From Buddleja alternifolia (taxonomy: Eukaryota; Streptophyta; Magnoliopsida; Lamiales; Scrophulariaceae), in contig CM033399.1 of NCBI GenBank assembly GCA_019426215.1, forward strand, positions 31,071,022 through 31,135,021: a stretch of DNA of 64,000 nt, given 5' to 3'. Of the stretch, positions 47,972 through 59,983 are shown piece by piece. The stretch's first letter is position 1; each line of letters starts with the position of its first letter. Made by a program: the position numbers and the translations under genes. The notes under the pieces were generated by a model. It did not search any database. It worked only from the letters and a program-made list of their open reading frames with translations, and was not told the origin of the DNA.

Positions 47972-48270
47972 CGGTGGCGAATTTAGAAATTTAGATAAGT
48001 GGGGGCACAATTTACCGAGAGTGAGATATAAATTGGAATTGAGGGGGACCTTTAAAAATTTGAGTGGGGCATTAATGTAATTTACAAATTAAAACTAAAA
48101 AAATATGTATTTATTAAAACATAGCTTCTAATATGATTGAGGGCACTCAAATATGTATATATGAAAACATAGCTTTTAAAACAAATATGTAAAAATTAAA
48201 ACATGGCTATTAAAACAAATTACAGTTAACCAAATTTGAGTGGGGGCATTTGCGCCCCCTTCCAAATTCT
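47972..48270. mobile_element. hAT-like MITE, same family as 54915-55233
   Basis: Starts CGGTGGCGAATTTAGAAATTT. The interior GAGTGAGATATAAATTGGAATTGAG through AATTTGAGTGGGGCATTAATGTAATTT matches the 54915 copy closely. The right end is decayed beyond GCGCCCCCTTCC. Confidence 0.75.
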
Positions 48271-50909
48271 CATTTTTCATAGATAAAGTAAGAAAAATTA
48301 TTTTTAAGAAAATAGAGATATGAAAGAGGAAGTGTGTTTGGATGTTTTTTTTTATAGAAAAAAGTGTAATGATTAAGTGTGATATGATATGTTTTTTTTT
48401 GTAAGAATTTTTTTTTTGTGGGAAATTGGTATGGATAAATTTTGTTTTTGTAAGAATATTTAACATATTTAAGCTAAAACCATCGATTAAGGCATAAAAA
48501 AAAATGCAAAATAGATCTTATTTCGTAATCTACATCATTTCAAATAAAGATATGTGATTATTTTGAAAATTATATCAAGATATTGACAGATAAAGTACTT
48601 TTAATTATTGGATGAACTGTCTAATCATAAATAGTAAAAATTCTGACTTTTTGAGAAAAATTTGAGAGAAATGTCAAGTAATCCATTTTTCAAAGAAATT
48701 TGAGATTTTTTTCTGAAAAATTGTGTGTATTATTTTTTTGGGATATTTTTGAAAAATATCAAACAAATATATTTTTGATAAAAAATCTCTGAAAATCAAA
48801 AAATAATAAACAACATCCCATCCAGCCATAATTGCCTGTTTCCAAACATATTGCATTTACTGTCATGGTGGCTTTTTATCTCTTAGAAGTGCGTACTTTG
48901 TGTCAAAATTTTCAAAAGGAGAGGACAAAGTTAAAGTGGGTTTGATGAGGGTTTATAGCAAAGATTATGTTCCCCCATTTTCAGAGTAGCATATACATAG
49001 TTTATGTCATTGTTTATGTGGTTTTATCTTTAAATATCCACTAAGCGAAAAAAAAATCTTCAGATATCCATTTAAATAGCATGAGTTAAAATTTCACTGA
49101 ATGTATAAAACTCGTCATTATATGTTAATTAATATATTATTCGATGCAGTTATTGGCTTATAATGCTTGATCTATAAGAACTTATGCTTATATATATCTT
49201 AACTGGTGAAGTTAAAATCAAATTAGATTAATTATTCGTTCTAGAATCTAGTAAACTTTGACAACAATTTTTTTTTTTTAATTATTTAGAGTTACATTCC
49301 TTTTATTGAAGTAGTCACAATATATTTAATCGTACGCAGTCTTGATTTCACACATAAAAATCAATGGCTTTTACCTACCCACATTAATAACGGGACCGTC
49401 GACTAAAACATCACTTTCTATTTGTTTTAAGAAACGAAAAATATAAAAAAATTCTGGATTTTATATTACGGAAGAAATTATATTCAATTTTAGATTCTTG
49501 CTTCCAAATAGCAATATTATTTAAGAGAGAAATCACATTAATACGGACAAAATGAGTTCATTTGGAAATTATTATCATCTTGACTAACCTTTTGTCACAT
49601 TTCAACAACACAGATTCCCCACACCTACACGATCAATATATATAATTGCATGCATCTCTCTTAATTTGTCTCTTTCTAGCATGTTAATTATTCTTTAATT
49701 TTTGTCACTACGTCACATGCAGTCATGCTTATGCAAATTTTCAAGAGATATTGTGATTTTAATGTCATTATACAACATTAATATTAACACATAAATCTAT
49801 AGGAGATAATATATTTGTTAGATATTCTTATGTAAATTTTTGCACTGGGGTGAAAAACTACTAAATTAATTGTGTACGAAAAAAAGTTCCGATGAGTAAA
49901 TTGAATATACATCTGCATATATAAAGTATCTGACTCGTCTACAAATCTCAAAAATAATCTCTTAGCTTTTTGCTCCAAAAGAATTAGATAATGTCTCCCA
50001 CGTCCTGTGAAATAAGTTACATCAATCCACATATCTTACATCTTAAACTCTCTAACTTCTTAATGATGCTCCAAGAAAGAATTAAGAGATCAAATGTTTT
50101 AATTTTAAATTGAAAACGCTTTGACATGAAATTGAGTGCAATGTCGTTTCCGAGATCCAATTTCCAAAAAATAAATAGTGTCAAGCGAGTATAATAATTA
50201 TGTAGACAAAATAAATATTTCCACTATATGAAAGAATAATTATGAAGGGAGCTAAAAATTCTATTTTTTTTATAGTATATTATATATATTTTTTAAAAAT
50301 AGAATAATAAGTTGTACCTAATATTAGCTTCCTTTCGTCCTTGATATGAGGTCAAGCGCACATGCACTCGCCTCAATTTTTGCAATGTCTATGTGTGTGT
50401 GACATATATATGTTTGTTAATTATGATCAAAGTTTTGTTCCTTCTCGCAATTTTTTATTTAAGTTCACACCACAACTTGATTGTTTCCTTCATTAAAAAG
50501 TTTATGAGGGTTTTGGTTGAGAATAATTATTTTTATTAGTGAGATTAATTAACTATACAACGAAATTTCTGAATTCATTAAATAGTTGATTAATTTATTA
50601 ATTCATCTCCAGAAACACACACATAAAAGAAAAGAAGAGGAAAAAGAATCAGGTCTCAAATTAAAATATTAATTATTAACCCAATAAGATGATTTGTGTT
50701 TCTTTTAGTCAGGAAATTCAAGTAAATAATAAAATATTTGATCAGGATTTTCCCGTTCCAAATCTAGTGAAATTGATTGGCATGTGAGGGCCGGGGTCAA
50801 CGACAGCCTCCTGTAGCTATAAAGCTACATTTGTTGACTCTTATACACACTATTAGTAAATGCTCTATCTTATTTTCGAAACTGTCCAAAAATCACTGCA
50901 CCACGATTA

Positions 50910-50948
<39 letters not shown>

Positions 50949-51714
50949 CTTCGTTTATGATAGTTCCACGTATTCTGAAAATCAGAATATAATCATTTCA
51001 TATATTAAGGAATACTTTCAGGAGGTTTTTAGAGGTATGCCGTTATAATTATAGGATGATCACTACTAACTATTTACAACAGGCGGTATATAAATTTCAC
51101 AGTATTTGTGATATATATTGCTTATTTAGAAAATGCAAAACATGAGAACACCTAAAAGTAACTCGGGTTAACCAGCCACGTTAACATGGCTTAATTAGAA
51201 GTTGGAGCTACTTTATTGCATAGCAAATCTAACAAGAATTTAGGATAGAGATGTTTATGTGATAAAATATAGTACGTACGTAGACCATTTCAGCCTAATT
51301 TAATTTGCTGGCATAACTTTTTCAACAATCATGAATTAGTCTAAAAGACGTTTCTAGAAAATAAAATAATTAAAATCCTACTTTCTATCAACCTGTAAAA
51401 TCTCAGTACACTCTACGTGGACTATTCGTCATCAATTTGCTGACTGGTTCTTGCTAGTGGCTACGTAAGTGTGTACATTATATATTGAACATTTATTTAA
51501 AATTAATTTAATTTGATTTCAATGGCATAATTATATTTAGGTATTTAATAGAGATCACTGTCAAAGACTCAAAGCGACCCCCGCTGCGTTTAGTTGACTC
51601 ATTTAACGAAGAAATAGTCCATATAATTTGTTGGTTGGTAAATTTACTTTTTGACACAAGTTGTCAAGTTAAAATATTATTTTTTAAGTTGTGTATTCCA
51701 ATTTTAAATTTGAC
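48271..51714. other. Gene-free AT-rich intergenic DNA
   Basis: No supported gene on either strand across 3.4 kb. It contains an (AT)n microsatellite at 50911-50945 and a small hairpin at 50815-50835 (TGTAGCT, ATAA, AGCTACA) between two TTGAC (W-box core) motifs in opposite orientation. No paired transposon ends were found. Confidence 0.45.
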
Positions 51715-52080
51715 AAGATGGAGATGGATTTAACGAAATAGATGGATCTGATAAGAGGCGGATGTGATACATTAGATTGAATATAGATTTTTTTTTTCAT
51801 ATTTAGTTTAGTATTTTGTTTTCTCTATTGATTGAGACTTCATTTTCTCTATCAATGAGAATTCGCCTCTCTTAAATAAGAGGACGGTCTGTAGACGAGT
51901 TTTCTTGCCCGCGTTTGTTATTTCTTGAGATTTTCTTGAATATATATTTAATATTTAGTATTTCAATTGTTCTTAACTACATCGTTAGAGACAGTCTAAG
52001 TTTTATTGCTTTTGACATTGTAGACTTTTCATTGAATAAAATAAAATGACCGTTTTTCCTTTAAAAAAGAAAAAGAAAAT
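51715..52080 (+). mobile_element. Poly(A)-tailed retroposon 3' end, copy A
   Basis: Starts with short GATGGAGATGGAT/GATGGATCTGAT subrepeats, then a T-rich body (TTTTGTTTTCTCT, TTCATTTTCTCT), ends TTTTCATTGAATAAAATAAAATGACCGTTTTTCC and an A-rich tail. The same order is found at 56670-57045. This looks like the 3'UTR of a LINE or a SINE-like derivative; the family was not identified. Confidence 0.6.
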
Positions 52081-52756
52081 TTCAATAAGAATTAATATAC
52101 TTTTGTACCAAAAATAAAATGCCAGATGATCTCAAAATGTAGAACTGATAATTTGGTGCTAGTATATTTTTTTTTATCGGGGAACGATATCGAACCCGAG
52201 TATTTGCTGGACAAAAATTAACTTATTCCCCACCGTCAGGGAATACTTATGCTAATGATAAATAAGTCATCCATGTCTTAAGCTAATAAGCTGGCAACTT
52301 ATTGTAATCCTTGGATTAACTTACAACTAATTGTTTAGTCTTTTCAAAAGAAAAAAAAACTAATTGTTTAGTAATCTGATTAATTCAAACATTTTGCCTA
52401 AAAAAAATTAGAAAAGAAAGTTCTCACTAAATTCCAGGAAAATGCAGTCTATTGTTCTATTCCTCGCCTATCCGATCCCCTTCTACGACTTCCTTAAAAA
52501 AGTTCAAAAAAAATAAAAATAAATTAATATCACATGAGTGCTGTAATTTCAAATAAAGTTTTAAATATAGAAATGGTGGCAAATAATCTCTATTTCTAGT
52601 ATATTGGCTTTGGGCTAGATGAGATGTATCTGCATCTAAAAAGCTCAAAAATTAAATGATGTGTCACAAGAATAGGGTTGTTAGGAGTTACGTATATTTC
52701 AATAAATAAAACTTGTGCATTAAAATTGGATATACATTAATAAGTAATTAATAAAT
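52081..52756. other. Intergenic, nothing recognised
   Basis: AT-rich; no supported coding region or paired repeats. Confidence 0.4.
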
Positions 52757-53486
52757 AGGGGTGTTTATGTTGCGATCTCGGGTTTTTTTTTTCTTCCCTA
52801 TTTTGAAAGCGAAGTCAATTGCGGTTTTTCGGTGCAGAAATATCTCAAATTATTATTTTGAAAAATAAAACTAAGGCTGCAATTTTGGCCGGTTTGAGAC
52901 GGTTTGCGATTTTTAATTAATAAAAAAAAGAAGTCAATCGAAACTAAAAATACATATTTAAGGATATTAATGAAAACATATATAATAATTGTTTTTAATT
53001 ATTCAACTAATTAAACCTGCCATGAAATTTGACAAAGATAAAAGCTATGTTTAGCATAAAAACAGTTATGGAAACAAACTAAATTACATAATCAAAAGCT
53101 TCATAAAAAATGACAAATATTGGACAAAGCTCACCTATAAAACAGTTCATAATAATGAAATAGCCAACAAGGCTAAAACAAAAACACTATAAAAGTTGTC
53201 CATAAATAGTCAATTTTCATAGTTAAATCATCTACGAGGCCACAACAAACTTATAAAAGTTCAAATCCTTTGGTACCCAAACATGAATTAACAACTTTTT
53301 ACTAATAAAATATTAATTTAAACATATATAATAATGGTGGTTCAGTTTGGTGCCGTTTGGTCCAAAACTGCCACCAAATCGATTTGGCGATACAATTTCT
53401 TTTAAAAATCTAAATCGCGGTGTGTGTACTAATTCGACAAAATCGATTTGGTTTAGTTCGGTTTCACGGTTTTAAAAAATGTTGCC
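52757..53486. mobile_element. Probable decayed hAT-type element
   Basis: Left end GGGGTGTTTATGTTGCGATC; the right part carries GTTCAGTTTGGTGCCGTTTGG, AAATCGCGGTGTGTG and TTTAGTTCGGTTTCACGG. Opposed GCGGTTT/AAACCGC motifs lie near both ends, as in common plant hAT MITEs. Ends and target duplication not verified. Confidence 0.4.
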
Positions 53487-54278
53487 CTGCATATCAAGAA
53501 GAAAAAACGATGAAGATTAGTGTCCAAAAACAACAGGAAAAAATGATTAAAAAAGATAAGACACTGTGGACCAGAAACTATTATTAGTATTACGATGAAG
53601 TCATCTACATATTATATAAATTAGTAAGTTCAAATATACATGAAGATGATGCCAAAATAAAAGTCTAACTATTCAATATTCATGAGTTGGTCGGGACGAG
53701 CCAAAAATTCATTCCAAAATGCTAGTTCTTTTTTACCAAGACTTTTTTTTTAAAGACAAGTTTTTTACCATAAGTTGAGTCAGCTCCATTCTAGTTCGAA
53801 CTACATTATTTTATTTCGTAAGCTTTTCGAGCATAGTAATATTTATAAGTGCTATTTTTTTAAAATTAATAATCTAGACTTGCATATTTCATAATATATA
53901 TATATATATATATATATAACAATATAACATATGTTAAGTTCGAGCTTCTTCCTTTGTTCCTTCTCTCTTAAGCTCGAGATCGAGCCGAGCTCAATCTTTC
54001 TACACCTTTAGTCTTAGGTAACCAAAAATTAATCCATCTTTCAGTTTTTCTTTAAAAAAGAAATAAGTCCTAATATTAAGGTCTAACTTTTCTACTTTTT
54101 TAATTAAAAAATATTTGGTGAATAAAAATGTTGAGCATATTATTAAGAGCAATTAGGCTCTAAATACACCACTACAAATGTAAATGAAAAGTTGGTTAGA
54201 AGAGTTGAAAAATTGATCCCAAAATATAAATAACGACTTTCAATTTTCTTAGATAAATTGGATATACTATTAAATATA
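53487..54278. other. Intergenic with (AT)n microsatellite
   Basis: (AT)n at 53894-53918. AGCTCGAGATCGAGCCGAGCTC near 53970 resembles a hAT end like that of the 45487 element, but its partner end is not clear. No genes. Confidence 0.45.
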
Positions 54279-54506
54279 TACACCATTAAATAAGAAGCAG
54301 AATGAGAATGCAGCCAGACAATAAAATATTACTTTCAATTTTGTTTGTTCAATAAAATATACTATTAAATACACCATTATATACAACAAAGAAAACATAT
54401 GATAAAAGAAGAGGCATGAATACACCATTAAATAACTTTTTATATAAATTTTGTTTGTAATTACTTTCAATAATAAGCGAATGAGAATGCAGCCAGACAA
54501 TAAAAT
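54279..54506. repeat. Direct repeat, period ~179 bp
   Basis: AATGAGAATGCAGCCAGACAATAAAAT is exact at 54301-54327 and 54480-54506, and TACACCATTAAATAA precedes or sits between the copies (54279 and 54421). An (AAG)n run follows at 54550-54570. Confidence 0.85.
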
Positions 54507-54653
54507 TAAAAACAAGAACTGAAATCAGGTAGGCAATTGTAGGGAAAAAAAGAAGAAGAAGAAGAAGAAGTAAATATAAAAATTTAGAAGTTATTGAATC
54601 ATATATAATTATAAAATTAAGGCTGATAAGTTTCACTATCTGAATTCTTATAA

Positions 54654-54860
54654 TGATGGAGATTAAATGACTATGTTTTTAGGGGGTTCTTTGAGGAGAA
54701 AAACTCAGAGTTAAAAAAAATATTAGACTAATCATTTAGAGGAGAAGAAAGTATGGAAATTAAAACGAATATATTTTTAGGGGGTTCTTTGAGAAGAAAA
54801 ACCCAAAGTTAAAATAAATATCAAATTAAACATTTTAGGGGAGAAAATTGATTACGGAGA
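54654..54860. repeat. 98-bp tandem repeat, two copies
   Basis: TTTTTAGGGGGTTCTTTGAG at 54676 and 54774, followed by GAGAAAAAC.CA.AGTTAAAA and ATATTAGACTAA/ATATCAAATTAA. The copies are roughly 85% identical. Confidence 0.85.
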
Positions 54861-54914
54861 TGTAGAAAAGAAAATATGCAAAGTTTAAAGTTTACATATC
54901 AGTAATGTTGAAGA

Positions 54915-55233
54915 AAGTGGCGGATCTAGAAATTTGGATCAGTGGGGCCACAATTTACCGAACAAAATAAAATATAAATATAAACAATATTTTTAACACA
55001 AAATAATCAACAATAATTAGTAAATTACATTTTACAACTGTAGTTTACGAGTTTTTATCTTCTGAAAGAGGCCGAGAGTGAGATGGAAATTGGAATTAAG
55101 AGGACTTTTAAAAATTTGAGTGGGGGTATTAATGTAATTTATAAATTAAAACTAAAAAACATGTATATATTAAAAACAAAAAAAATCTGAGTGGAGGCAC
55201 TACCCGTATTCCCCTAATGTATATCAGCCACTG
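54915..55233. mobile_element. hAT-type MITE (319 bp)
   Basis: Left end AAGTGGCGGAT pairs with the reverse complement of the right end, CAGTGGCTGAT. Flanking 8-mers GTTGAAGA (54907-54914) and GTTAAGGA (55234-55241) match at 6 of 8. Closely related to 47972-48270. Confidence 0.75.
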
Positions 55234-55583
55234 GTTAAGGATGATTTGTCATTTGGGGGATGAGGGGGAGAACTAGTCCGTGAAAAGATAATTTAGTCAT
55301 TTTGGGAGGACAATTTTTTAGTACTATTAAATTACTATACTAACTTGTATAATTTATCTCTAGATAGTCCACCGATTGCCACCACCAGCTTCCTTCCTTC
55401 CTTCCCCTTGATCACATGTCCAATGAGCCATCCTTAATAGTTTTTGGAATTCCGAGTACTCACAATTACAATTATTTATATAATATATTTATTTATATTT
55501 TATTATACACAAATAATTATAATTATACGGTACATGTAGCAATGCCGACACTCAAGTGATCACTCACCAAGGGCATTTAAAAC

Positions 55584-55592
55584 CTATAAAAC
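55584..55592 (+). promoter_or_regulatory. TATA box of the 55775 gene
   Basis: CTATAAAAC lies about 185 bases before the ATG, leaving a 5'UTR of roughly 155 bases if transcription starts about 30 bases downstream. The intervening sequence is C/T-rich then A-rich, usual for a plant 5'UTR. Confidence 0.6.
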
Positions 55593-55774
55593 ACTATGAG
55601 CCCACACTCACATGCACTTCTAAACAACTCCTAGCAACTCTACTCAATTATTAGCTTCTTCCTTGGCTTCTCTATCAAAATTGGATTTCTTTTCTATCAG
55701 AAAAATTTGCATTTCTTTCATTCATTTCAAAAACCCATTTCAAAAAAAAAACAAAAACAAAATCTGTCTCAAGT

Positions 55775-56074
55775 ATGGGAAATTGCATAGAGAGATGCAA
55801 AAACCGGGCAGAAACAGAAATCATGAAAACTCATCACCAAGAAGAAGAATTTGTAACATCTGAAGAAGAAAAAAGTGGGAAGATGAGAATAAAAGTACTT
55901 TTAACAAAGGAAGAATTGGAATGGCTAACTTTTGAGCTGAAAAACACACAAGGAAAAAGACTTGAAGATTTGTTGGGAGAGATACAAAGAAGTAGAGAAA
56001 AATCTGTAACTTGGAGACCATCTTTGGACAGCATAATTGAGAGCCCTGAAGTGTTTGAATCTATGGAAAGATGA
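55775..56074 (+). CDS. Small plant protein with MGNC N-terminus (99 residues)
   Basis: A single-exon ORF beginning MGNCIERCKNRAETE: Gly2 fits N-myristoylation and Cys4 and Cys8 fit palmitoylation, suggesting attachment to the plasma membrane (inference). Residues 15-35 are acidic and polar. Residues 36-65 (MRIKVLLTKEELEWLTFEL) form the conserved core of a family of short uncharacterised plant proteins with a 'K[IV]KV.LTK.ELE.L' motif. The C-terminus WRPSLDSIIESPE is also typical. It has a TATA box and 5'UTR upstream and an A/T-rich 3' region with (TA)n at 56130-56147. No introns or breaks. An overlapping plus-strand ORF from 55663 in another frame is not favoured. Function unknown. Confidence 0.8.
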   Translation: MGNCIERCKNRAETEIMKTHHQEEEFVTSEEEKSGKMRIKVLLTKEELEWLTFELKNTQGKRLEDLLGEIQRSREKSVTWRPSLDSIIESPEVFESMER

Positions 56075-56364
56075 GTCTTTTTAATTATGCCCATTTTTCT
56101 TCTTTTACTTTTTTTTTTAGTAGATGTACATATATATATATATATATAAATGGGCAGGATGAAATTATGTAACTTTTATTTTAATTACCAATTTACTGTA
56201 AAATTAATGAACTTATGTTGGATGTTTCAACTGCTATTTGTTTTGCTATTCATGTTTGTTGGTGTAGTTGATAGTCCTAAATGTTCAGTGTATCATAATT
56301 CATAATGGGGTTAACTGCCATTAACCGCCATGCGTAATTCATAAATAGTTAAAAGGTCTCGGTG

Positions 56365-57672
56365 AAATATAAAAAGGCAATTTACCTCCCCGATTAAAAA
56401 AAGAATGAATCACACCGCCCCCTTCAGCCTATTTAAGCTAAATTCATCATAAAAACCAGAATACCCTTACATTACCAGAAATATACACTATATTTCCTTA
56501 ATTGGAACTTTCTCCTCATCATCTCTGTCTAAACACTAATGACTAACCTCCTTTTTTCTTTTTTTTTCCTCTGCCGGCGATGGCTTAGTAAAGTAATTGT
56601 CTACTTCACCACTGTTACCACCACCATCATCAGCGGATTGGGTTGGAGCACCCTTTTTCAAATTGTACATCACATCTTCAAATCTGACGAAAAAGATATA
56701 GATCTAACGAGATAGAGACAGATCTGACGAGATGAAGACGGGTGGTACATAAGTTTTTATATAGCGTTTTAGATTTTTTGTTTAGTTTTATTTTCTCTTT
56801 CGTATGAGAGTTTGCTTTCTCTCTCGAACGACAGTTTCATTTCTCCTTGAATAGGAGTTGCACAAGAATTTTCTTGTGTGTGTTTGTGAATTCTTAAGAT
56901 TTGTTATCTTCAAAAAACTTGATAGTTGGTGTTTCAGATGTTTTTATTATATCGTTTGAGTCAATATAAATTGTATTGTTCCAAGTGTTGTAAACTTTCG
57001 ATTGAATGATATAAAAAACCGATTTTTCTTAAAAAAAAATAATTTATTTTTCTCTTTCTTTTAATTTTTCTTTTTCCATTCACCTTTTTCACCAACTTCC
57101 CAAAACCCTAACCATAATCCACAATCCCCTTTAACCCACCATCCACGAAAACAACCTCAAACATCAATCCCCTGCTCACTGCCTACCCTGCCACCGGAGA
57201 CGGCACTATTCTGCTAGCCACCAGCCGCCGCCGTGCACCGTGAAAAAGAGCCAAAATCCCATTTATATGATTCCTTTATATGAACATATGCGTGTGTACA
57301 TATATACACACTGTACATACATATAACATACATATATATATATTATTAAATATATTGATTGGTACAAAATTATACTTAATAAAATATTATGTATTAAAAT
57401 TTAATATATTAAATATGGGCCATTGAGCTCTCAAGATGTATGGGTGGTATTAATCAGTCAAAAAATACAGAGGAATTTTATGTTGATAGTTGTTTTCTAA
57501 CACATTTGATTCAATGGTAATACAGTTAGAGGCAAAATTGTCCTAAAAAGGTCAAAATAATACAACTACTTGCAAAATGCACGAATGGGACACGTAAGGA
57601 GCTAATTTTATTTTTCACAGGGAGTTTTTAGTTATTTACGAATTACACAAGGAGGTAAATTGCAATTAATCC
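56365..57672. mobile_element. Inverted-repeat (MULE-like) element carrying a retroposon
   Basis: Left GGCAATTTACCTCCCC pairs with the reverse complement of the right end, TGCAATTTACCTCCTTG. Length about 1.3 kb. Interior segments 56500-56660 and 57100-57240 are Pro/Thr-codon-rich without a named domain. No target duplication confirmed; ends approximate. Confidence 0.5.
56670..57045 (+). mobile_element. Poly(A)-tailed retroposon 3' end, copy B
   Basis: Same layout as 51715-52080: GATCTAACGAGATAGAGACAG / GATCTGACGAGATG subrepeats, TTTATTTTCTCTTTCG, AGAATTTTCTTGTGTG, ACTTTCGATTGAATGATATAAAA, CCGATTTTTCTT and an A-run. It is nested inside the inverted-repeat element at 56365-57672. Confidence 0.6.
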
Positions 57673-58175
57673 TATCAAAATGACATTTTATCTCTTATTT
57701 CAATTAACATACAAAAACGTTATGTACAAGATTTATGAAGTTTATATATTTAAAGAGAACTTCTACATACATATTTCGCATATGAGAAATTGAACATAAA
57801 ATACAAACAGTCAAATCTTGACGAGTTTTACCCTCAATTTGTTTACGCTAATTAAGCAACTTCTCGACGCCAATTTTGTGATACTTTTGGTTATCCTTTT
57901 GCATGAATGTCATGACCACGAGGCACTCGTACGCATGCAGTTTGAATCTTTTATTTCAATCTAATTTGATGGTTACATAAATAATTGTGCTAGAGAAAAA
58001 GTTTAACTCAGTTTTCTTTTGTTTTAGAACTTGATGACAGGGATTTTATTTAAATCCAAATCCTCAGTAAAATTCATAAATTCGTTAACACCTCAAATTA
58101 GGTGATGTCCGGATGACGTCAAACATAGCAATTGTGATTGACTTGATTCCATGGACGGATGTAAAGATGTGTATT
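57673..58175. other. Intergenic, nothing recognised
   Basis: AT-rich; no coding or repeat structure identified. Confidence 0.4.
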
Positions 58176-59983
58176 TGTTAGGACCTCGAACCGCCTTTAT
58201 CCTGAAAAATAATGGAACAACGAGGTTGAATTGTTGTGAATCCTGATTCATGCGCAGCGAAAACGATAAAACATATCGGGATTCATAATTGGATTATTTT
58301 TGGGTTTTAATAATTTTACATATTTCGAAAATAACATAATGATGAAATCTAATTTTATCTTCTCTCTAACCTTTTGATTTGATAAAAGACTTGATCTTTC
58401 GGGTAGCAGCAATTCCAAATTCCTGCATCTTGAGATCATGCCGAAAGGAACTTTGAAGAAAAATCCACCACCTTTTGCACCACTATGACCGACGGCTTCT
58501 ATGGGGGGAGGGGAGAGATTTTTCTCTTCTTCTTTCTTTGCTGTCAAGTCTAATGTGAGAGCTAGGTTTTGACTGAACTAGTGTTAAGTATATATAAGGA
58601 GTGATGGGCTTGGAATTAACTAATTCCCCGAGCCCATCCAACTCTCAAATGGACGCCTCACACGCCACTCTTCATTGAATATTTGACTAAGTTGATTTTC
58701 AACTTAGTCCAATTATTAAGTAGGTCCAACATATTTTAATCCAATTAAAATATAATGCTAATTAATAATCATCTAAATTAAATTATTCAATAAAAGGATG
58801 AGTATAATAAATAAGTCTAATTATTTATTATAATTAATTTATTTCCATTAATCTAATTAATTAAATAAATATATGCATTCATAGTAAATACATCTAATTA
58901 TTTATTATTAATTTCCATTAATCCAATTAATCAAATAAATTAATTTACTCATCAAATAGCAAATTGCCTAATTTATGTTTTTGACAACGAAAGAATTGTT
59001 TTCGTTCAATTCCTTTTAAGCGCAACTCTCTAGGTTCGTTTCAATTGGCATTGGGAGGAAATCAAGGATGTGAGTGTACTAAGCCAATCACGTGGACTCA
59101 CATCGAAACCCAATTGAAATGAATAGATCAATATGAACCTTTAGGTCACAGATACCATGTGAGTATAAGCCATTCACTGTAACATCCCGATTCAGTGAGA
59201 GTCATGGATTATGTCAAACTCACAGGACTCGATATTGTGCTTTAGGGAATCATAGAAAGATGAAATTACTGAACTACCCTTATGTACTATACATAAGTTA
59301 GTTCTCCTGCTTTGGCCAAAGATTTATAATTTCATTTACCTACGTTCGCACAGGACGTTAAACTCGTTACTACCCGAGACAGTGAATCCCCTATTGGCAA
59401 TCACCGAACAATTGCCACTTGCCCTTCTGAAACGCACTTCGAGGTTGATCCCACTAAAGAATGAAATGGATCTAACTAGTCTAATAACTCGTTCAGTGTC
59501 ACAAGTCCAATCTTCGTGAATCCTCAGGTCTAAGGCTCATGCGCACTACCGCGACCAGTAATTCAATCATTGACGATCAAACAGTAATTACTCATGTGAT
59601 TGAATTATGGCGAGCCATGTTCGAATATATCAAATTCCATTGATAAATCTATGACCAAGCTCCCACCATCTAAAGTGACCGACTGACACTCCTCGTCAAA
59701 ACTTGCGTCATACAAGTCTGGTCTTAATGCCCAATTAAGACTCGTCGACTTGCAAACTCTAGTTTAAGTAAACAAGGAACTGATACTTCTAGTGTCCATC
59801 TCCTCAAACCATTGAAGAGTAGAAGCTCCCTCTTAATTAACTTGGACTTATTTGTTCAATACTTATATTAATGTTAATATAAACAAAACTATGCCTTTAT
59901 TAAAGAATAAGAGTTTTTACAACATAAAGCTAAATGCGCTATTAATCTAATTCTTCTATGGCATGGAGGGTATAATCCTAACA
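58176..59983. mobile_element. Putative long LTR (1.8 kb), single copy
   Basis: Termini TGTTAGGA (58176) and TCCTAACA (59983) are perfect 8-bp inverted repeats. Inside near the left end is the phrase ATGCGCAGCGAAAACGATAAA, often met in plant LTR elements, and a TATATATAAGG at 58589. The flanks GTATT and TGAAC are not a target duplication. A 99-residue minus-strand open frame at 58547-58248 lies within it and is not considered a gene. Confidence 0.55.

Noticed and set aside
58248..58547. 99-residue minus-strand ORF
   Set aside because: It lies within an LTR-like unit and has no domain; probably chance in transcribed LTR sequence.
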